A stretch of 64,000 nucleotides of DNA from Prochlorococcus sp. scB245a_520K10 (GCA_000634515.1 JFNU01000139.1:1-64000); one strand, 5' to 3'. Numbered from the stretch's first letter, positions 10,576 through 19,901 are shown. Notes: generated by a model from the sequence alone, not told the origin. Translations and numbers: made by a program.

Positions 10576-11760
10576 TTGAAAGATTTAACTAGTTTAAAAA
10601 CATATATTATTGACTCTGAAGATCCACATGAAGTTGATGATGCTATCTCCTTAGAAATACAAGAGGGAGATATAAAAAATTTATGGATACATATTAGTAA
10701 TCCATGTAGGTTATTTTTACAAGATTCGAATATCGATCTTGATGCAAGAAGAAGAAATAGCAGTTTGTATTTGACTGATCAATATACAGCAATGCTACCT
10801 TTAGAAATACTTGAAGAGGCGAATCTATCCCAAAATAAAATTTCAAAAACTATCAGTGCATCAATAGAATTCAACGAAGATGGCTCTATAAATCATTATG
10901 AAATAATTGAAGCTATTATAAAACCTAAATATCAATTAACATATGAAGATGCAAATGAAATATTAGATCTTGAGCCAAAAGAAGAAATTGAATTAGTTGA
11001 AATTAAAAATTTATTAGAAAAAAGTATTGAATATAGAAAAAAACAAGGGGCAATAAACTTTGAAAGCCCTAATAGTAAAGTTAAGTTAAATAATGATAAA
11101 ATTATAATAACTAAAGTAGAAAAAACAATAGCACAAATTATTATTGCTGAAGCAATGATTTTAATGGGTTATGTAACAAGTTTATTTTTAAATAGAAATA
11201 ACCTAGCGGCTGCATATAGAGTTCAAAAAGTTAATTGTAATCCACATGAAATATTAAATAAATATAGAGATAGTGAGGTAAAATTTATACTACTTAAACA
11301 ATATATGGGACGAAGTTTTATAACAATAAAACCAAATAATCATGAGTCTCTAGGTCTTAAAATGTATGTACAATGTACTTCACCATTAAGAAGATACATA
11401 GATTTAATTATACAAAGACAGGTATATAATAAATTAAATAATTGTGAAATTATATCCAAAAATTCTATGAGTCAAATTATTGAGTATTCAAAAAAACGAC
11501 AAATAGAGAATAACAATATATATAAAAATGATAGATTTAAATATTTATCTTTATTTTTCAATAATGAAAATAAACCCTTTTATAAAATAATATTCGTTAA
11601 GTGGATTAATCATAAAAGAAATATTGCGTTAGTGTTTTTTCCAGAGTATTCACTTGAAATTCTTATTACTCTATTTGTTTCAATAGAAATATATAGTAAT
11701 AAAGTTTATAACGTAAAATATAATATAAATGATAATAATCTATTAGAGTTTATTTATTAA
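10576..11760 (+). CDS. RNB-domain ribonuclease (RNase II family)
   Basis: IDSEDPHEVDDAISLE catalytic Asp cluster and CTSPLRRYIDLIIQRQ motif present; TTG start. Confidence 0.85.
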   Translation: MKDLTSLKTYIIDSEDPHEVDDAISLEIQEGDIKNLWIHISNPCRLFLQDSNIDLDARRRNSSLYLTDQYTAMLPLEILEEANLSQNKISKTISASIEFNEDGSINHYEIIEAIIKPKYQLTYEDANEILDLEPKEEIELVEIKNLLEKSIEYRKKQGAINFESPNSKVKLNNDKIIITKVEKTIAQIIIAEAMILMGYVTSLFLNRNNLAAAYRVQKVNCNPHEILNKYRDSEVKFILLKQYMGRSFITIKPNNHESLGLKMYVQCTSPLRRYIDLIIQRQVYNKLNNCEIISKNSMSQIIEYSKKRQIENNNIYKNDRFKYLSLFFNNENKPFYKIIFVKWINHKRNIALVFFPEYSLEILITLFVSIEIYSNKVYNVKYNINDNNLLEFIY

Positions 11761-11828
11761 TCAGATAATAAAATATATAACTCATTATTAGTTTAAAAAA
11801 TATCTGTTAATATTAATAAAAAAGCTTT

Positions 11829-13364
11829 ATGAGTTTTGTCATTACAACCCCTTTATATTATGTAAATGATAAACCTCACTTAGGAAGTGTATATACAACT
11901 ATAATTTGCGACTCCATATCAAGGTACAAAAGGCTTATAGGTGAAGACGTAATTTTCATAACAGGTGTTGATGAACATGGTTTAAAAATACAAAGAACAG
12001 CAAATGAAAAGGGTATTGAACCTAAGATTCATTGTGATGAAATTTCAGAAATCTTCAATATTAATTGGAAAAATTGGGATATATCCTATGACAAATTTAT
12101 AAGAACAAGCTCAATAAATCATGAGTTAGTAGTTAATGAATTTTATGAGAGAGTAAAGGAATCAGATGACATATATATGGGAGTACAGAAAGGTTGGTAT
12201 TGTGTCGGTTGTGAAGAATTTAAAGATAATCCAGATAATTCGGCAACTTACAAATGTCCAATACATCAAAAAAATTTAGAATGGAAAAATGAGGAGAATC
12301 TTTTTTTTAGGCTCTCTAAATACCAAAAACAAATAGAAAAGATAATAAACGAACCCTCATTTATAGAGCCAATTGAGAGGAAGAACGAAATTATAAATTT
12401 TGTTTCTAGAGGTTTAAAGGATTTTTCAATCTCAAGAACAAATGTCTCATGGGGAATACCAGTTCCTGATCATAATAACCATACCTTTTATGTATGGTTT
12501 GATGCATTACTTGGATATGTAAGTGCTATAAGTTCTGATACAAAAGAGCATTCATTGGAAAAATCAATTATTGGAGGATGGCCTGCAGACATTCATTTGA
12601 TTGGGAAAGATATACTGAGGTTTCATGCTGTCTATTGGCCTGCAATGCTTATTTCTGCTGGTATGAAAGTCCCAAAAAAAGTTTTCGGGCATGGTTTTCT
12701 AACCAGAGAAGGTCAAAAAATGGGTAAAAGTTTAGGAAACGTACTTGACCCCGATTTATTACTTTCTAAATACGGGAATGATCCTGTTAGATGGTACCTA
12801 ATTAAAGATATATCTCTTGGAAATGATGGAGATTTCCAAGATAAAAGATTTGTAGACATCATCAATAATGACTTAGCTAATACAATTGGTAATTTGCTTA
12901 ACAGAACATCATCTATGTCGAGAAAATGGTTTGATAATAAAGTGCCAGATAATGAAAAAATATCTAGTGAAAATAAATTAAAGCAACTCGCAAAAATATC
13001 AGTAGAAAACTATCATGAAAAATTCAATAAATACAAATTAGATCTTGCAGCTAATGAGGTGCTTAACCTTGCCATAAACACAAATTTATACTTAAACGAT
13101 AATCAACCTTGGTTGTTAATAAAAGAAAAAGATAACTTACCTATTGTCAAAGAAATTATTTATAACGTATTGGAGAGTACTCGAATAATAGGATTATTAT
13201 TATTACCTTTACTTCCTGAATTATCATCAAAAATAGATAGTCAACTAGGATCCTTATACAAAAAAGAGATTCGATGGGATCAACAACTTAAATGGGGACT
13301 ATTAATTAGTAACTCAAGCCTTCCTAAACCATCTCCTGTAATAAATAAACTTGAGTATGAATAG
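11829..13364 (+). CDS. metG: Methionine--tRNA ligase
   Basis: TTPLYYVNDKPHLGS and KMGKSLGNV motifs. Confidence 0.97.
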   Translation: MSFVITTPLYYVNDKPHLGSVYTTIICDSISRYKRLIGEDVIFITGVDEHGLKIQRTANEKGIEPKIHCDEISEIFNINWKNWDISYDKFIRTSSINHELVVNEFYERVKESDDIYMGVQKGWYCVGCEEFKDNPDNSATYKCPIHQKNLEWKNEENLFFRLSKYQKQIEKIINEPSFIEPIERKNEIINFVSRGLKDFSISRTNVSWGIPVPDHNNHTFYVWFDALLGYVSAISSDTKEHSLEKSIIGGWPADIHLIGKDILRFHAVYWPAMLISAGMKVPKKVFGHGFLTREGQKMGKSLGNVLDPDLLLSKYGNDPVRWYLIKDISLGNDGDFQDKRFVDIINNDLANTIGNLLNRTSSMSRKWFDNKVPDNEKISSENKLKQLAKISVENYHEKFNKYKLDLAANEVLNLAINTNLYLNDNQPWLLIKEKDNLPIVKEIIYNVLESTRIIGLLLLPLLPELSSKIDSQLGSLYKKEIRWDQQLKWGLLISNSSLPKPSPVINKLEYE

Positions 13365-13980
13365 AATCTATAGGTTAATATCTTTTCTCCCAATATTAAT
13401 ACTTGGATGTACTCCTAATTTAATTGAAGAAAATAAAGTAAGGCAAAAAATAGATAGTTTAGATATGGATATTTTCTCTAATAAAGGACAGAAAATTTAT
13501 TCTATAACCAGTCCGTACTCAAGTTTTGATAAAAATAAGCAAAAATTTCAATTACAAAAGACAATTATAAATATTTTTAACGGAGAGGAAATCAAATACA
13601 TTATAAAATCCGATGAATCTACATTATCAAACAACAATAAATTTCTAGAGTTAAAAGGAAATGTAAAGTTAAAAACCATTGGTCAAGATGAAGATATTTT
13701 ACATGCAGATAATTTCATCTGGAATATAGATGAGACTAATTATTTATTAAGGGGAAATATAAGATTTGAAAATAAAAATATAATATTAAATTCAGCTAAA
13801 GCCAAGTTGGGTTCAGATAATATAATTGAGTTTTTTAATCCAGTAAAATATGTAATTAAGGGTAATAAAAACGAGGATAAATATGAAATCAATTCAGAAA
13901 ACGCATACTATGATATCGAGACAGAATCAGTAAGTTTTAAAGCAAAAGAAAAAAGAGTTCGCTCAATAATTTATTTTTAA
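13351..13980 (+). CDS. LptC-like LPS export periplasmic/lipoprotein
   Basis: N-terminal lipobox ILILGC; repetitive beta-rich LptC/OstA-like sequence; overlaps metG by 14 nt. Confidence 0.65.
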   Translation: MSMNRIYRLISFLPILILGCTPNLIEENKVRQKIDSLDMDIFSNKGQKIYSITSPYSSFDKNKQKFQLQKTIINIFNGEEIKYIIKSDESTLSNNNKFLELKGNVKLKTIGQDEDILHADNFIWNIDETNYLLRGNIRFENKNIILNSAKAKLGSDNIIEFFNPVKYVIKGNKNEDKYEINSENAYYDIETESVSFKAKEKRVRSIIYF

Positions 13981-14603
13981 ATATTATTTTTTAAAAAAAT
14001 ATTATTAATTTTCTTCGACCAATTATTTATCCATTTTTCATCAGACTTAGTAAAACATTTTGCACTCCAGCCACCTATCAATATAAAAGCCTTAGCATTT
14101 ATTGGCACAACTAAAATAGATGGGATTTCGGGACAAAAATCAGAAAATTCATCTCTTCCTGGATAAAATTTGGTATTTGCTAAAGATATTAGTTTCATAT
14201 CTTTTGTTGATCTCAGACAAGTATCTCCAGGACTAAATTCATTACTTGAAGTAATTCCCCTTCTTAAAATATTAACTCCATCATTGTGTATTAAAATTGC
14301 TGCGGCAGCTGTAGAAGTTAATATCGCTTCAGATCCCCATGCAAGTTCATCAATAACTTCATTCGGAATGTTTTTATCGAAGATAAACTTATTTTCTCCT
14401 TTAAGATTAGCCTTCTCACCAGCTAATGGTTCAAATTGTTTAAATAAGAAACCTATCAAAATAATAATCAATGAAGCTATTGCAGCTAGTACTTGTGCTC
14501 TTTCGAGTTCAGGGGTAATTATTTCTATTGAAAAGAAATTAGCTATTTGAAAAATAAACAGTATTGTACCTATTAATATTAAAGATTTTCCATTGAATCC
14601 CAT
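13977..14603 (-). CDS. Cofactor assembly of complex C subunit B (CCB2/CCB4) family protein
   Basis: Two N-terminal TM segments followed by CCB-like soluble domain (ELERAQVLAAIASLIIILIGFLFKQFEPL). Confidence 0.7.
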   Translation of the reverse strand: MGFNGKSLILIGTILFIFQIANFFSIEIITPELERAQVLAAIASLIIILIGFLFKQFEPLAGEKANLKGENKFIFDKNIPNEVIDELAWGSEAILTSTAAAAILIHNDGVNILRRGITSSNEFSPGDTCLRSTKDMKLISLANTKFYPGRDEFSDFCPEIPSILVVPINAKAFILIGGWSAKCFTKSDEKWINNWSKKINNIFLKNNI

Positions 14604-14714
14604 ATATAAGATATGTTAATTCTATTTAAACTATGGAAATATTATATTAGTTGGTAAGTTTAATAAGACTCAAACATAATGTTTTTAATATATAATTAAT
14701 CAAAACTCTCTAAA

Positions 14715-15023
14715 ATGAATTTTAAAATTAATAAATATCTTTTTTCGTTTATCACTTCTGGTTTAATATTAATAGTTATCCCTACAACTTCATATGCTGA
14801 TGTTACCAACAATATAAATAAATTATTTATTGTCTCTCAACAAAAAACAATTAATTACGAAAAAAGCCAGCCTTCATCAATAGATAACCCAGTAGTTGAT
14901 CCAAATTTTAACGTAATGAGATCTACAGATACTGAAAGCTCAACTGCAACATACATTGTTATCGGTTTGTTAGTTGCTGCTACAATAATACCTTTAGCAA
15001 CATGGTGGTACTTCTCTAAATAA
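14715..15023 (+). CDS. Hypothetical protein with signal peptide and C-terminal TM helix
   Basis: 102 aa; hydrophobic N-term and IVIGLLVAATIIPLATWWYFSK. Confidence 0.6.
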   Translation: MNFKINKYLFSFITSGLILIVIPTTSYADVTNNINKLFIVSQQKTINYEKSQPSSIDNPVVDPNFNVMRSTDTESSTATYIVIGLLVAATIIPLATWWYFSK

Positions 15024-15031
15024 GAGAATTT

Positions 15032-15592
15032 ATGGATGACAAAGATTCAATAATTAGTAATCAATTGTCTCATATTATTTTTATTACAGGAGGAACAAAA
15101 AGTGGTAAAAGTGAATTTGCTGAATATCTAGCAAAGGTAGAAAAGAATATATCATATGTTGCCTTATCAGAAATAAATCCAGAAGATAAAAAATGGCAGG
15201 AAAAAATTAACTTACATCGAAAAAGAAGACCAAAAAATTGGAACTTAATAGAGACAACAGATCTATTAAATACATTAAGTAAAGAGGATGGTCCATTACT
15301 AATAGACTCTATAGGTGGTTTTGTTATGGAAAGTATTAATAGAGAAGATAAAGAATGGTTTATAAAGATGAATTCATTAATAAATCTTTTAAAGAAAAGA
15401 AAAAGCAAAACATTTATTGTGGGAGAGCAAGTAGGGTGGAGTTTAGTCTCAGAATATAAAATTGGTAATACTTATATTGAAAGAATAGGTGAACTGCAAA
15501 AGAGTATAACTAAAATATCAAAAGATAATTGGCTTGCAATAAATGGCAGAGCAATCAAAATAGATGAAATAAGTTTAGAAATACCTACTTAA
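15032..15592 (+). CDS. cobU: Adenosylcobinamide kinase / adenosylcobinamide-phosphate guanylyltransferase
   Basis: ITGGTKSGKSEFAE P-loop and RPKNWNLIET motif. Confidence 0.9.
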   Translation: MDDKDSIISNQLSHIIFITGGTKSGKSEFAEYLAKVEKNISYVALSEINPEDKKWQEKINLHRKRRPKNWNLIETTDLLNTLSKEDGPLLIDSIGGFVMESINREDKEWFIKMNSLINLLKKRKSKTFIVGEQVGWSLVSEYKIGNTYIERIGELQKSITKISKDNWLAINGRAIKIDEISLEIPT

Positions 15593-15594
15593 AA

Positions 15595-16077
15595 TTGGAA
15601 GTTGCTCTTTTTGAACCAAGAATCCCACAAAATACTGGTAATATTGCCAGATCATGTGCTGCATTTAACTTACCTTTAAACCTTATAGAGCCTTTGGGTT
15701 TTAAAATTGAAGATAAATATTTAAAAAGAGCTGGATTAGATTATTGGCCTTTAGTTACTGTTAACCAGTACAGTAATTTTGAAATATTTTTAGAGTCAAA
15801 ACCAACAAAAAGAATAATATCTTTTAGTAAAAAAAACGGGATGTACTTGAAGGATTTTAAATTTAAGGAAGATGATATTTTGCTATTTGGTAGAGAAGAT
15901 TCTGGATTACCAGAACGCATTATTGATAAAAGTGACTTTTTAATATCAATATTTATGCCAAATTTACAAACTGGAAGCAATGATCATAAAGGTGTTAGGA
16001 GTTTAAATCTTTCTGTCGCATGTGGTATTGCTATCTATGAGGCTCATAAACAAATAAATTTTCAAAATTGCAATTAA
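15595..16077 (+). CDS. trmL: tRNA (cytidine(34)-2'-O)-methyltransferase (SPOUT family)
   Basis: EPRIPQNTGNIARSCA...FGREDSGLP...RSLNLSVACGIAIYE; TTG start. Confidence 0.92.
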   Translation: MEVALFEPRIPQNTGNIARSCAAFNLPLNLIEPLGFKIEDKYLKRAGLDYWPLVTVNQYSNFEIFLESKPTKRIISFSKKNGMYLKDFKFKEDDILLFGREDSGLPERIIDKSDFLISIFMPNLQTGSNDHKGVRSLNLSVACGIAIYEAHKQINFQNCN

Positions 16078-16106
16078 GTACAATTAATGTCTTACAATAA
16101 TTTCAT

Positions 16107-16180
<74 letters not shown>

Positions 16181-16244
16181 TTTCAATACTTTCCGCTAAA
16201 ATGATTAGGCAAATTTTTAACTCCCATAACTAGTAAATATATTA

Positions 16245-16526
16245 ATGGTCAATTCAACTAGTACTGTATTAGATCCAAAGAAAGCAAAATATCCCGAAGC
16301 AAGGGTAATAGTTCTAGATGATAGTTTTAATACTTTTCAACATGTCGCAAGTTGTCTCCTTAAGATTATCCCAGGAATGAGTGAAAGAAGAGCATGGGAT
16401 CTAACTGTAAAAGTAGACAATTCAGGTTCAGCGGAAGTGTGGAGAGGTAATCTTGAACAAGCAGAGCTATATCATGAACAACTTGTCAGTAAAGGATTAA
16501 CCATGGCGCCAATTGAGAAAACATAA
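16245..16526 (+). CDS. clpS: ATP-dependent Clp protease adaptor
   Basis: YPEARVIVLDDSFNTFQHVASCLLKIIPGMSERRAW typical ClpS. Confidence 0.93.
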   Translation: MVNSTSTVLDPKKAKYPEARVIVLDDSFNTFQHVASCLLKIIPGMSERRAWDLTVKVDNSGSAEVWRGNLEQAELYHEQLVSKGLTMAPIEKT

Positions 16527-16577
16527 AAATAATTAAAAGTGAAAGAAAATTTTTAGCTTATAAAGCCTAACAGTTTA

Positions 16578-16781
16578 ATGGTTAAAAAATTTGCAAAGAA
16601 TAAACAAAACAAAGATAAATTCTTTGAATATATGTTTATTGATTCAGGAAAAATTATTAGCATATTGGGTAAAGAACCACCAGTTTTGACAACAAGAGAA
16701 GAACTTAAAATTGAAGTTGCTAGAGAAGCATGGAAGAAATTAATTGCTCGAGGTTGTCGGAAAACTCCTTTAGTTTGGTAA
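16578..16781 (+). CDS. DUF1651 family protein
   Basis: 67 aa; REELKIEVAREAWKKLIARGCRKTPLVW. Confidence 0.75.
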   Translation: MVKKFAKNKQNKDKFFEYMFIDSGKIISILGKEPPVLTTREELKIEVAREAWKKLIARGCRKTPLVW

Positions 16782-16848
16782 ATACTTTGAGAAACCATTT
16801 GCATAATTTCTTACCTCTGTTAATTTTAGTGGACTTGGACAAGTTCAA

Positions 16849-17064
16849 ATGCAAGATCAAAGAATTGAAAAAATAGCAGCTTTTGCCGTAAACATAACTA
16901 AGGTGCTGGTAATATTTTATCTAGGCATTGTAGAGGTTTTTAAAATAGGCAAATCACTTAGAGACAAGTTAGATTTTGAATTTGATATTTCTCGAAAATG
17001 GGCTACACAAACTTATTCAATTCTAAAAAAACGACAAGCGGAACGAAAAGTAGCGGGAGTTTAA
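16849..17064 (+). CDS. Hypothetical protein
   Basis: 71 aa ORF, single hydrophobic segment. Confidence 0.5.
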   Translation: MQDQRIEKIAAFAVNITKVLVIFYLGIVEVFKIGKSLRDKLDFEFDISRKWATQTYSILKKRQAERKVAGV

Positions 17065-17204
17065 AAATTATTGCTATAAATTAATTGAGGCCAAACCTCG
17101 TCAGCACACTCTACGTATGCTGCAAGACATAAATTGATTCTATATAGTTGACGAGTCGATTTAATAACCCTTTCAGTAGTTGGAATTTCTGGAGGGGTTT
17201 CTTG
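17061..17204 (-). pseudogene. N-truncated small ORF remnant
   Basis: Frame QETPPEIPTTERVIKSTRQLYRINLCLAAYVECADEVWPQLIYSNNF* with no ATG/GTG/TTG start after the upstream stop. Confidence 0.4.
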
Positions 17205-17431
17205 TTAATGATATTTATTAAGTAATTGGTTATAAATTATCACAAGGTGGTCTGTCATCTGGTTTGCTACTAATTTTAACTCTATGTTTAATATGGTCTC
17301 TTAGATGGCTTGGATTTCCTGTTATTTCTCATGATGCAAATCATTTACCAAAAAGTTTAATAACTAAAGCTGAAAGGGAATTATGTTTTAAGATATTAAA
17401 AAGTTGATATGCAACCTAAAAAAAACCAAGA

Positions 17432-17569
17432 TTAATATCCTATTTTATTTTTAGGATCAGTAATAAAAATTATAAGCTTAAGTACTAAATTAGCTGGCAT
17501 ATTAAGTGGCTTCATAAGAAGCAAACTCATGCCCTGTGTAATATTAAATCCTTCTTCTTGTGGAATCAT
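17432..17569 (-). CDS. Small hypothetical protein
   Basis: 45 aa ORF MIPQEEGFNITQGMSLLLMKPLNMPANLVLKLIIFITDPKNKIGY*, read by hand. Confidence 0.5.
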   Translation of the reverse strand: MIPQEEGFNITQGMSLLLMKPLNMPANLVLKLIIFITDPKNKIGY

Positions 17570-17778
17570 GGAAAGAATTTATCACGCTTATAAGTAAATA
17601 TATCCAGACTTAAGAATTAATCAATATTACTGGGGTCAATTGAGACAATAGGGTTCTTATTTTTTAATAATATTTTTTCTATGATATTGACTAATTGCCT
17701 CAATTTTTGCGCTTTAGACTGAAAAATATCCACATAATAATTGTAAAATTCTTACTATTTAGGAAACATGACAATAAG

Positions 17779-17949
17779 ATGAAATCTCTTTTTGCAAGCA
17801 AAAGATTAAAAGCAATATTTGGTATTGGGATACTTGCTATCAGTATTGGTGCAATATCAAAGAAAGTAATTATTTATCCAGCTGGAGGATGCATGAAAGG
17901 AGCTCAAGAATTGACTTTTAAGAAGGAAATAAATAATTACTTTATCTAA
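17779..17949 (+). CDS. Small hypothetical membrane protein
   Basis: Internal ATG of the 17695 ORF gives MKSLFASKRLKAIFGIGILAISIGAISKKVII... Confidence 0.5.
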   Translation: MKSLFASKRLKAIFGIGILAISIGAISKKVIIYPAGGCMKGAQELTFKKEINNYFI

Positions 17950-17969
17950 ATAGTCTTATTAGTTAATTC

Positions 17970-18359
17970 CTATTTCTCATATCCAGTCAAAGTAGATAGC
18001 TCTTTTAGTGTAAGTACGCCTAAAATTATTTTTCCATTTATTTCCCATGAGGGAAAACCTTTAATTTTTTTATCAATACATAATTGAGTTTGACTGTTTT
18101 TGCCATCATTAGCACACTCAACTACATTAAGTTCCTTATAGGCTTGCTTACCAAAAAGTTCACTTTGATTAAGGCAATTGGGGCACCAATATGCTGAATA
18201 TTTAATTACACCACTATCTTTTAGGTACTTTGCAAACTTAATAGTTTCTTTAGTACTTACTGAAGTAACTATTAATTCTCTCGGTTTATATAAATGAGAA
18301 CTAAAGAGCACATTTGGAGAGGTAAGAATAACAAAGAGTAAAATTAATAAGCGTTTCAT
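17970..18359 (-). CDS. Thioredoxin-like protein resembling the C-terminal Trx domain of cyanobacterial VKOR fusions
   Basis: Signal peptide; YWCPNCLNQSELFGKQA...NVVECANDGKNSQTQLCIDKKIKGFPSWEINGK. Confidence 0.75.
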   Translation of the reverse strand: MKRLLILLFVILTSPNVLFSSHLYKPRELIVTSVSTKETIKFAKYLKDSGVIKYSAYWCPNCLNQSELFGKQAYKELNVVECANDGKNSQTQLCIDKKIKGFPSWEINGKIILGVLTLKELSTLTGYEK

Positions 18360-18508
18360 TTATTTACTACTTTCCCTCCATACCTTCTGACTATTTTATC
18401 AAGTAAAATACGCATATCTTTATTTTTAAGTTTCTCTACTTGCTGAAGATTCTCTAGAAGATCACATATTTGATCCTGTGTGTCTTCATTTAATTCAGTT
18501 ACTGCCAT
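18356..18508 (-). CDS. Small hypothetical protein
   Basis: 50 aa ORF MAVTELNEDTQDQICDLLENLQQVEKLKNKDMRILLDKIVRRYGGKVVNK*; stop overlaps the start of the Trx-like gene (ATGA). Confidence 0.6.
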   Translation of the reverse strand: MAVTELNEDTQDQICDLLENLQQVEKLKNKDMRILLDKIVRRYGGKVVNK

Positions 18509-18594
18509 ATAGATATAGGATTTAATCTTCCAATTTTAGATCGAAAGTATTCACGTTTATTGTATTAATGTTTTTTTATTGCTATTTTTTTAAT

Positions 18595-18633
18595 GCGGGC
18601 TAAGGTTCATTTCTCCACGAGGATTTAGTCCGC
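18595..18633 (+). other. Strand-specific RNA hairpin candidate
   Basis: GCGGGCTAAG ... TTTAGTCCGC: 10 pairs incl. 2 G-U on + strand RNA, loop contains TCC-ACGA-GGA. Confidence 0.4.
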
Positions 18634-18752
18634 TTAATTTTAAAGTTTCACATAATTTTAGGATCACTTTTTAGCAAATTTTTAGAAATAGTTTCAAAAA
18701 TAATTATTTTTGTTTGATTTCTACCTCACTTGCAAAAGTTATTTCATACTAA

Positions 18753-18779
18753 TTATAATAAGTGTGACACCTAATTATT
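18753..18779. repeat. Left arm of inverted repeat flanking RHH-like gene
   Basis: TTATAATAAGTGTGACACCTAATTATT; inverse of the right arm at 19140-19176. Confidence 0.7.
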
Positions 18780-19139
18780 TAAAATATCGTTATTTTGGTT
18801 CATAACTTTCTTAAAATACTTAAATTCGATAAATTCATGCATCAATTTGATATCAGCCGACAATGCTTTTTTATTCACCATACAATCATCACTATTAAAT
18901 AGGGATTTGTCATTTCTAGAGACCGATTCTTGTTCAAAAGAATTATTTATAAAATTAAACATTTCGCCTGATTTTTTGTGAAATAGATCGCTTAATACTC
19001 CTCTAGATCTTAATGCTTCTTCAACCAATAAACCTGTAATTTTTGACTGACTAAATTCATTAGCCTTACATAATTTATCAATAATTTCGTGAACTTCCTC
19101 ACTAGGTAAAAAACCAATTCTTTTCCTCTGAGAGGGCAT
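18771..19139 (-). CDS. RHH/CopG-like putative DNA-binding protein
   Basis: 122 aa; RKRIGFLPSEEVHEIIDKLCKANEFSQSKITGLLVEEALRSRG resembles RHH fold. Confidence 0.6.
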   Translation of the reverse strand: MPSQRKRIGFLPSEEVHEIIDKLCKANEFSQSKITGLLVEEALRSRGVLSDLFHKKSGEMFNFINNSFEQESVSRNDKSLFNSDDCMVNKKALSADIKLMHEFIEFKYFKKVMNQNNDILNN

Positions 19140-19176
19140 AATAATTAAATTTAGGTGTCACACTTGCACATTATAA
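19140..19176. repeat. Right arm of inverted repeat, immediately upstream of RHH-like gene
   Basis: AATAATTA(AATTTA)GGTGTCACACTT(GCAC)ATTATAA, inverted match to the left arm apart from two short insertions. Confidence 0.7.
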
Positions 19177-19371
19177 GTGTTGCACTATATTTTATTTAAG
19201 TCAACTGATTTTTTTATTATGCATATCTTAATATTCCCTTTGGGATTTATTCTTTGGTATTTAGCTTATGAAGCAAAGCCTAATATTAATGACGAAGTCA
19301 CAATTAATTGGGAAGAAAAGAACACAAATAAAAGAAATAAACTTATAAATATAATTAACGAAAGCTTTTAA
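19177..19371 (+). CDS. Small hypothetical membrane protein (true start possibly 19219)
   Basis: 64 aa ORF; MHILIFPLGFILWYLAYEAKPNIND. Confidence 0.5.
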   Translation: MLHYILFKSTDFFIMHILIFPLGFILWYLAYEAKPNINDEVTINWEEKNTNKRNKLINIINESF

Positions 19372-19373
19372 AA

Positions 19374-19547
19374 CTAACTGCCAACAAATTTTGACCATTC
19401 CTTGTGCTTATAGTCTAGATCTGAGATTAACTGTTTTTGATAGGTATATTTAAGTTGATTTTCGTTAAGAGTTTTTTTTGTAATAATCATCTCCTTTGAG
19501 AAAAAATCAGGAGTGTCAGTATTATCAATTTTTTTTGTATTATCCAT
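19374..19547 (-). CDS. Small hypothetical protein
   Basis: 57 aa ORF MDNTKKIDNTDTPDFFSKEMIITKKTLNENQLKYTYQKQLISDLDYKHKEWSKFVGS*. Confidence 0.5.
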   Translation of the reverse strand: MDNTKKIDNTDTPDFFSKEMIITKKTLNENQLKYTYQKQLISDLDYKHKEWSKFVGS

Positions 19548-19709
19548 TTATAAATTTGTTCTATTTTTTTTATATGAGTAAACAACCACAAGTCTTGATA
19601 TTTTTATATTTTTTTTATAATTCATTAATATTATATTTTTAGCAAGTTTGTAAAAATTAGTAATCATATAAATAAAAAAGGCTATATTAAAGAAAATATA
19701 TAATCTACT

Positions 19710-19901
19710 ATGAATCTTAAGGAGCGAGGAATAACTGTTGGAGATTTACTAATAATTTTTTTTATTATCCTAACTACTACAATATTCGTTAAAACATTTA
19801 ACAAGGATAAGAAAACAACCCTAAATCACTGTAATCAAGAGGAAATATATCAAAAGAAAACCTTATTATCAAATATTAATCTAAACAATTTGTTCGTATA
19901 A
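19710..19901 (+). CDS. Small hypothetical membrane protein
   Basis: 63 aa ORF with one TM helix. Confidence 0.5.
   Translation: MNLKERGITVGDLLIIFFIILTTTIFVKTFNKDKKTTLNHCNQEEIYQKKTLLSNINLNNLFV

Noticed and set aside
10576-11760. Glu replacing Asp in the RNB catalytic cluster (DSEDPHEVDD) as evidence of inactivity
   Set aside because: Conservative acidic substitution and the rest of the active-site motifs are intact; not enough to call inactive
14170-14550. + strand ORF of 126 aa opposite the CCB2/CCB4-like gene
   Set aside because: Shadow of the - strand gene, which has the TM pattern and family-like sequence
16553-16804. - strand ORF of 83 aa opposite the DUF1651 gene
   Set aside because: Antisense artefact; the + strand protein matches a known family
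17223-17408. + strand open frame VIGYKLSQGGLSSGLLLILTLCLIWSLRWLGFPVISHDANHLPKSLITKAERELCFKILKS*
   Set aside because: No good start codon and hydrophobic run is expected from complement of charged - strand frame; - strand reading looks more protein-like
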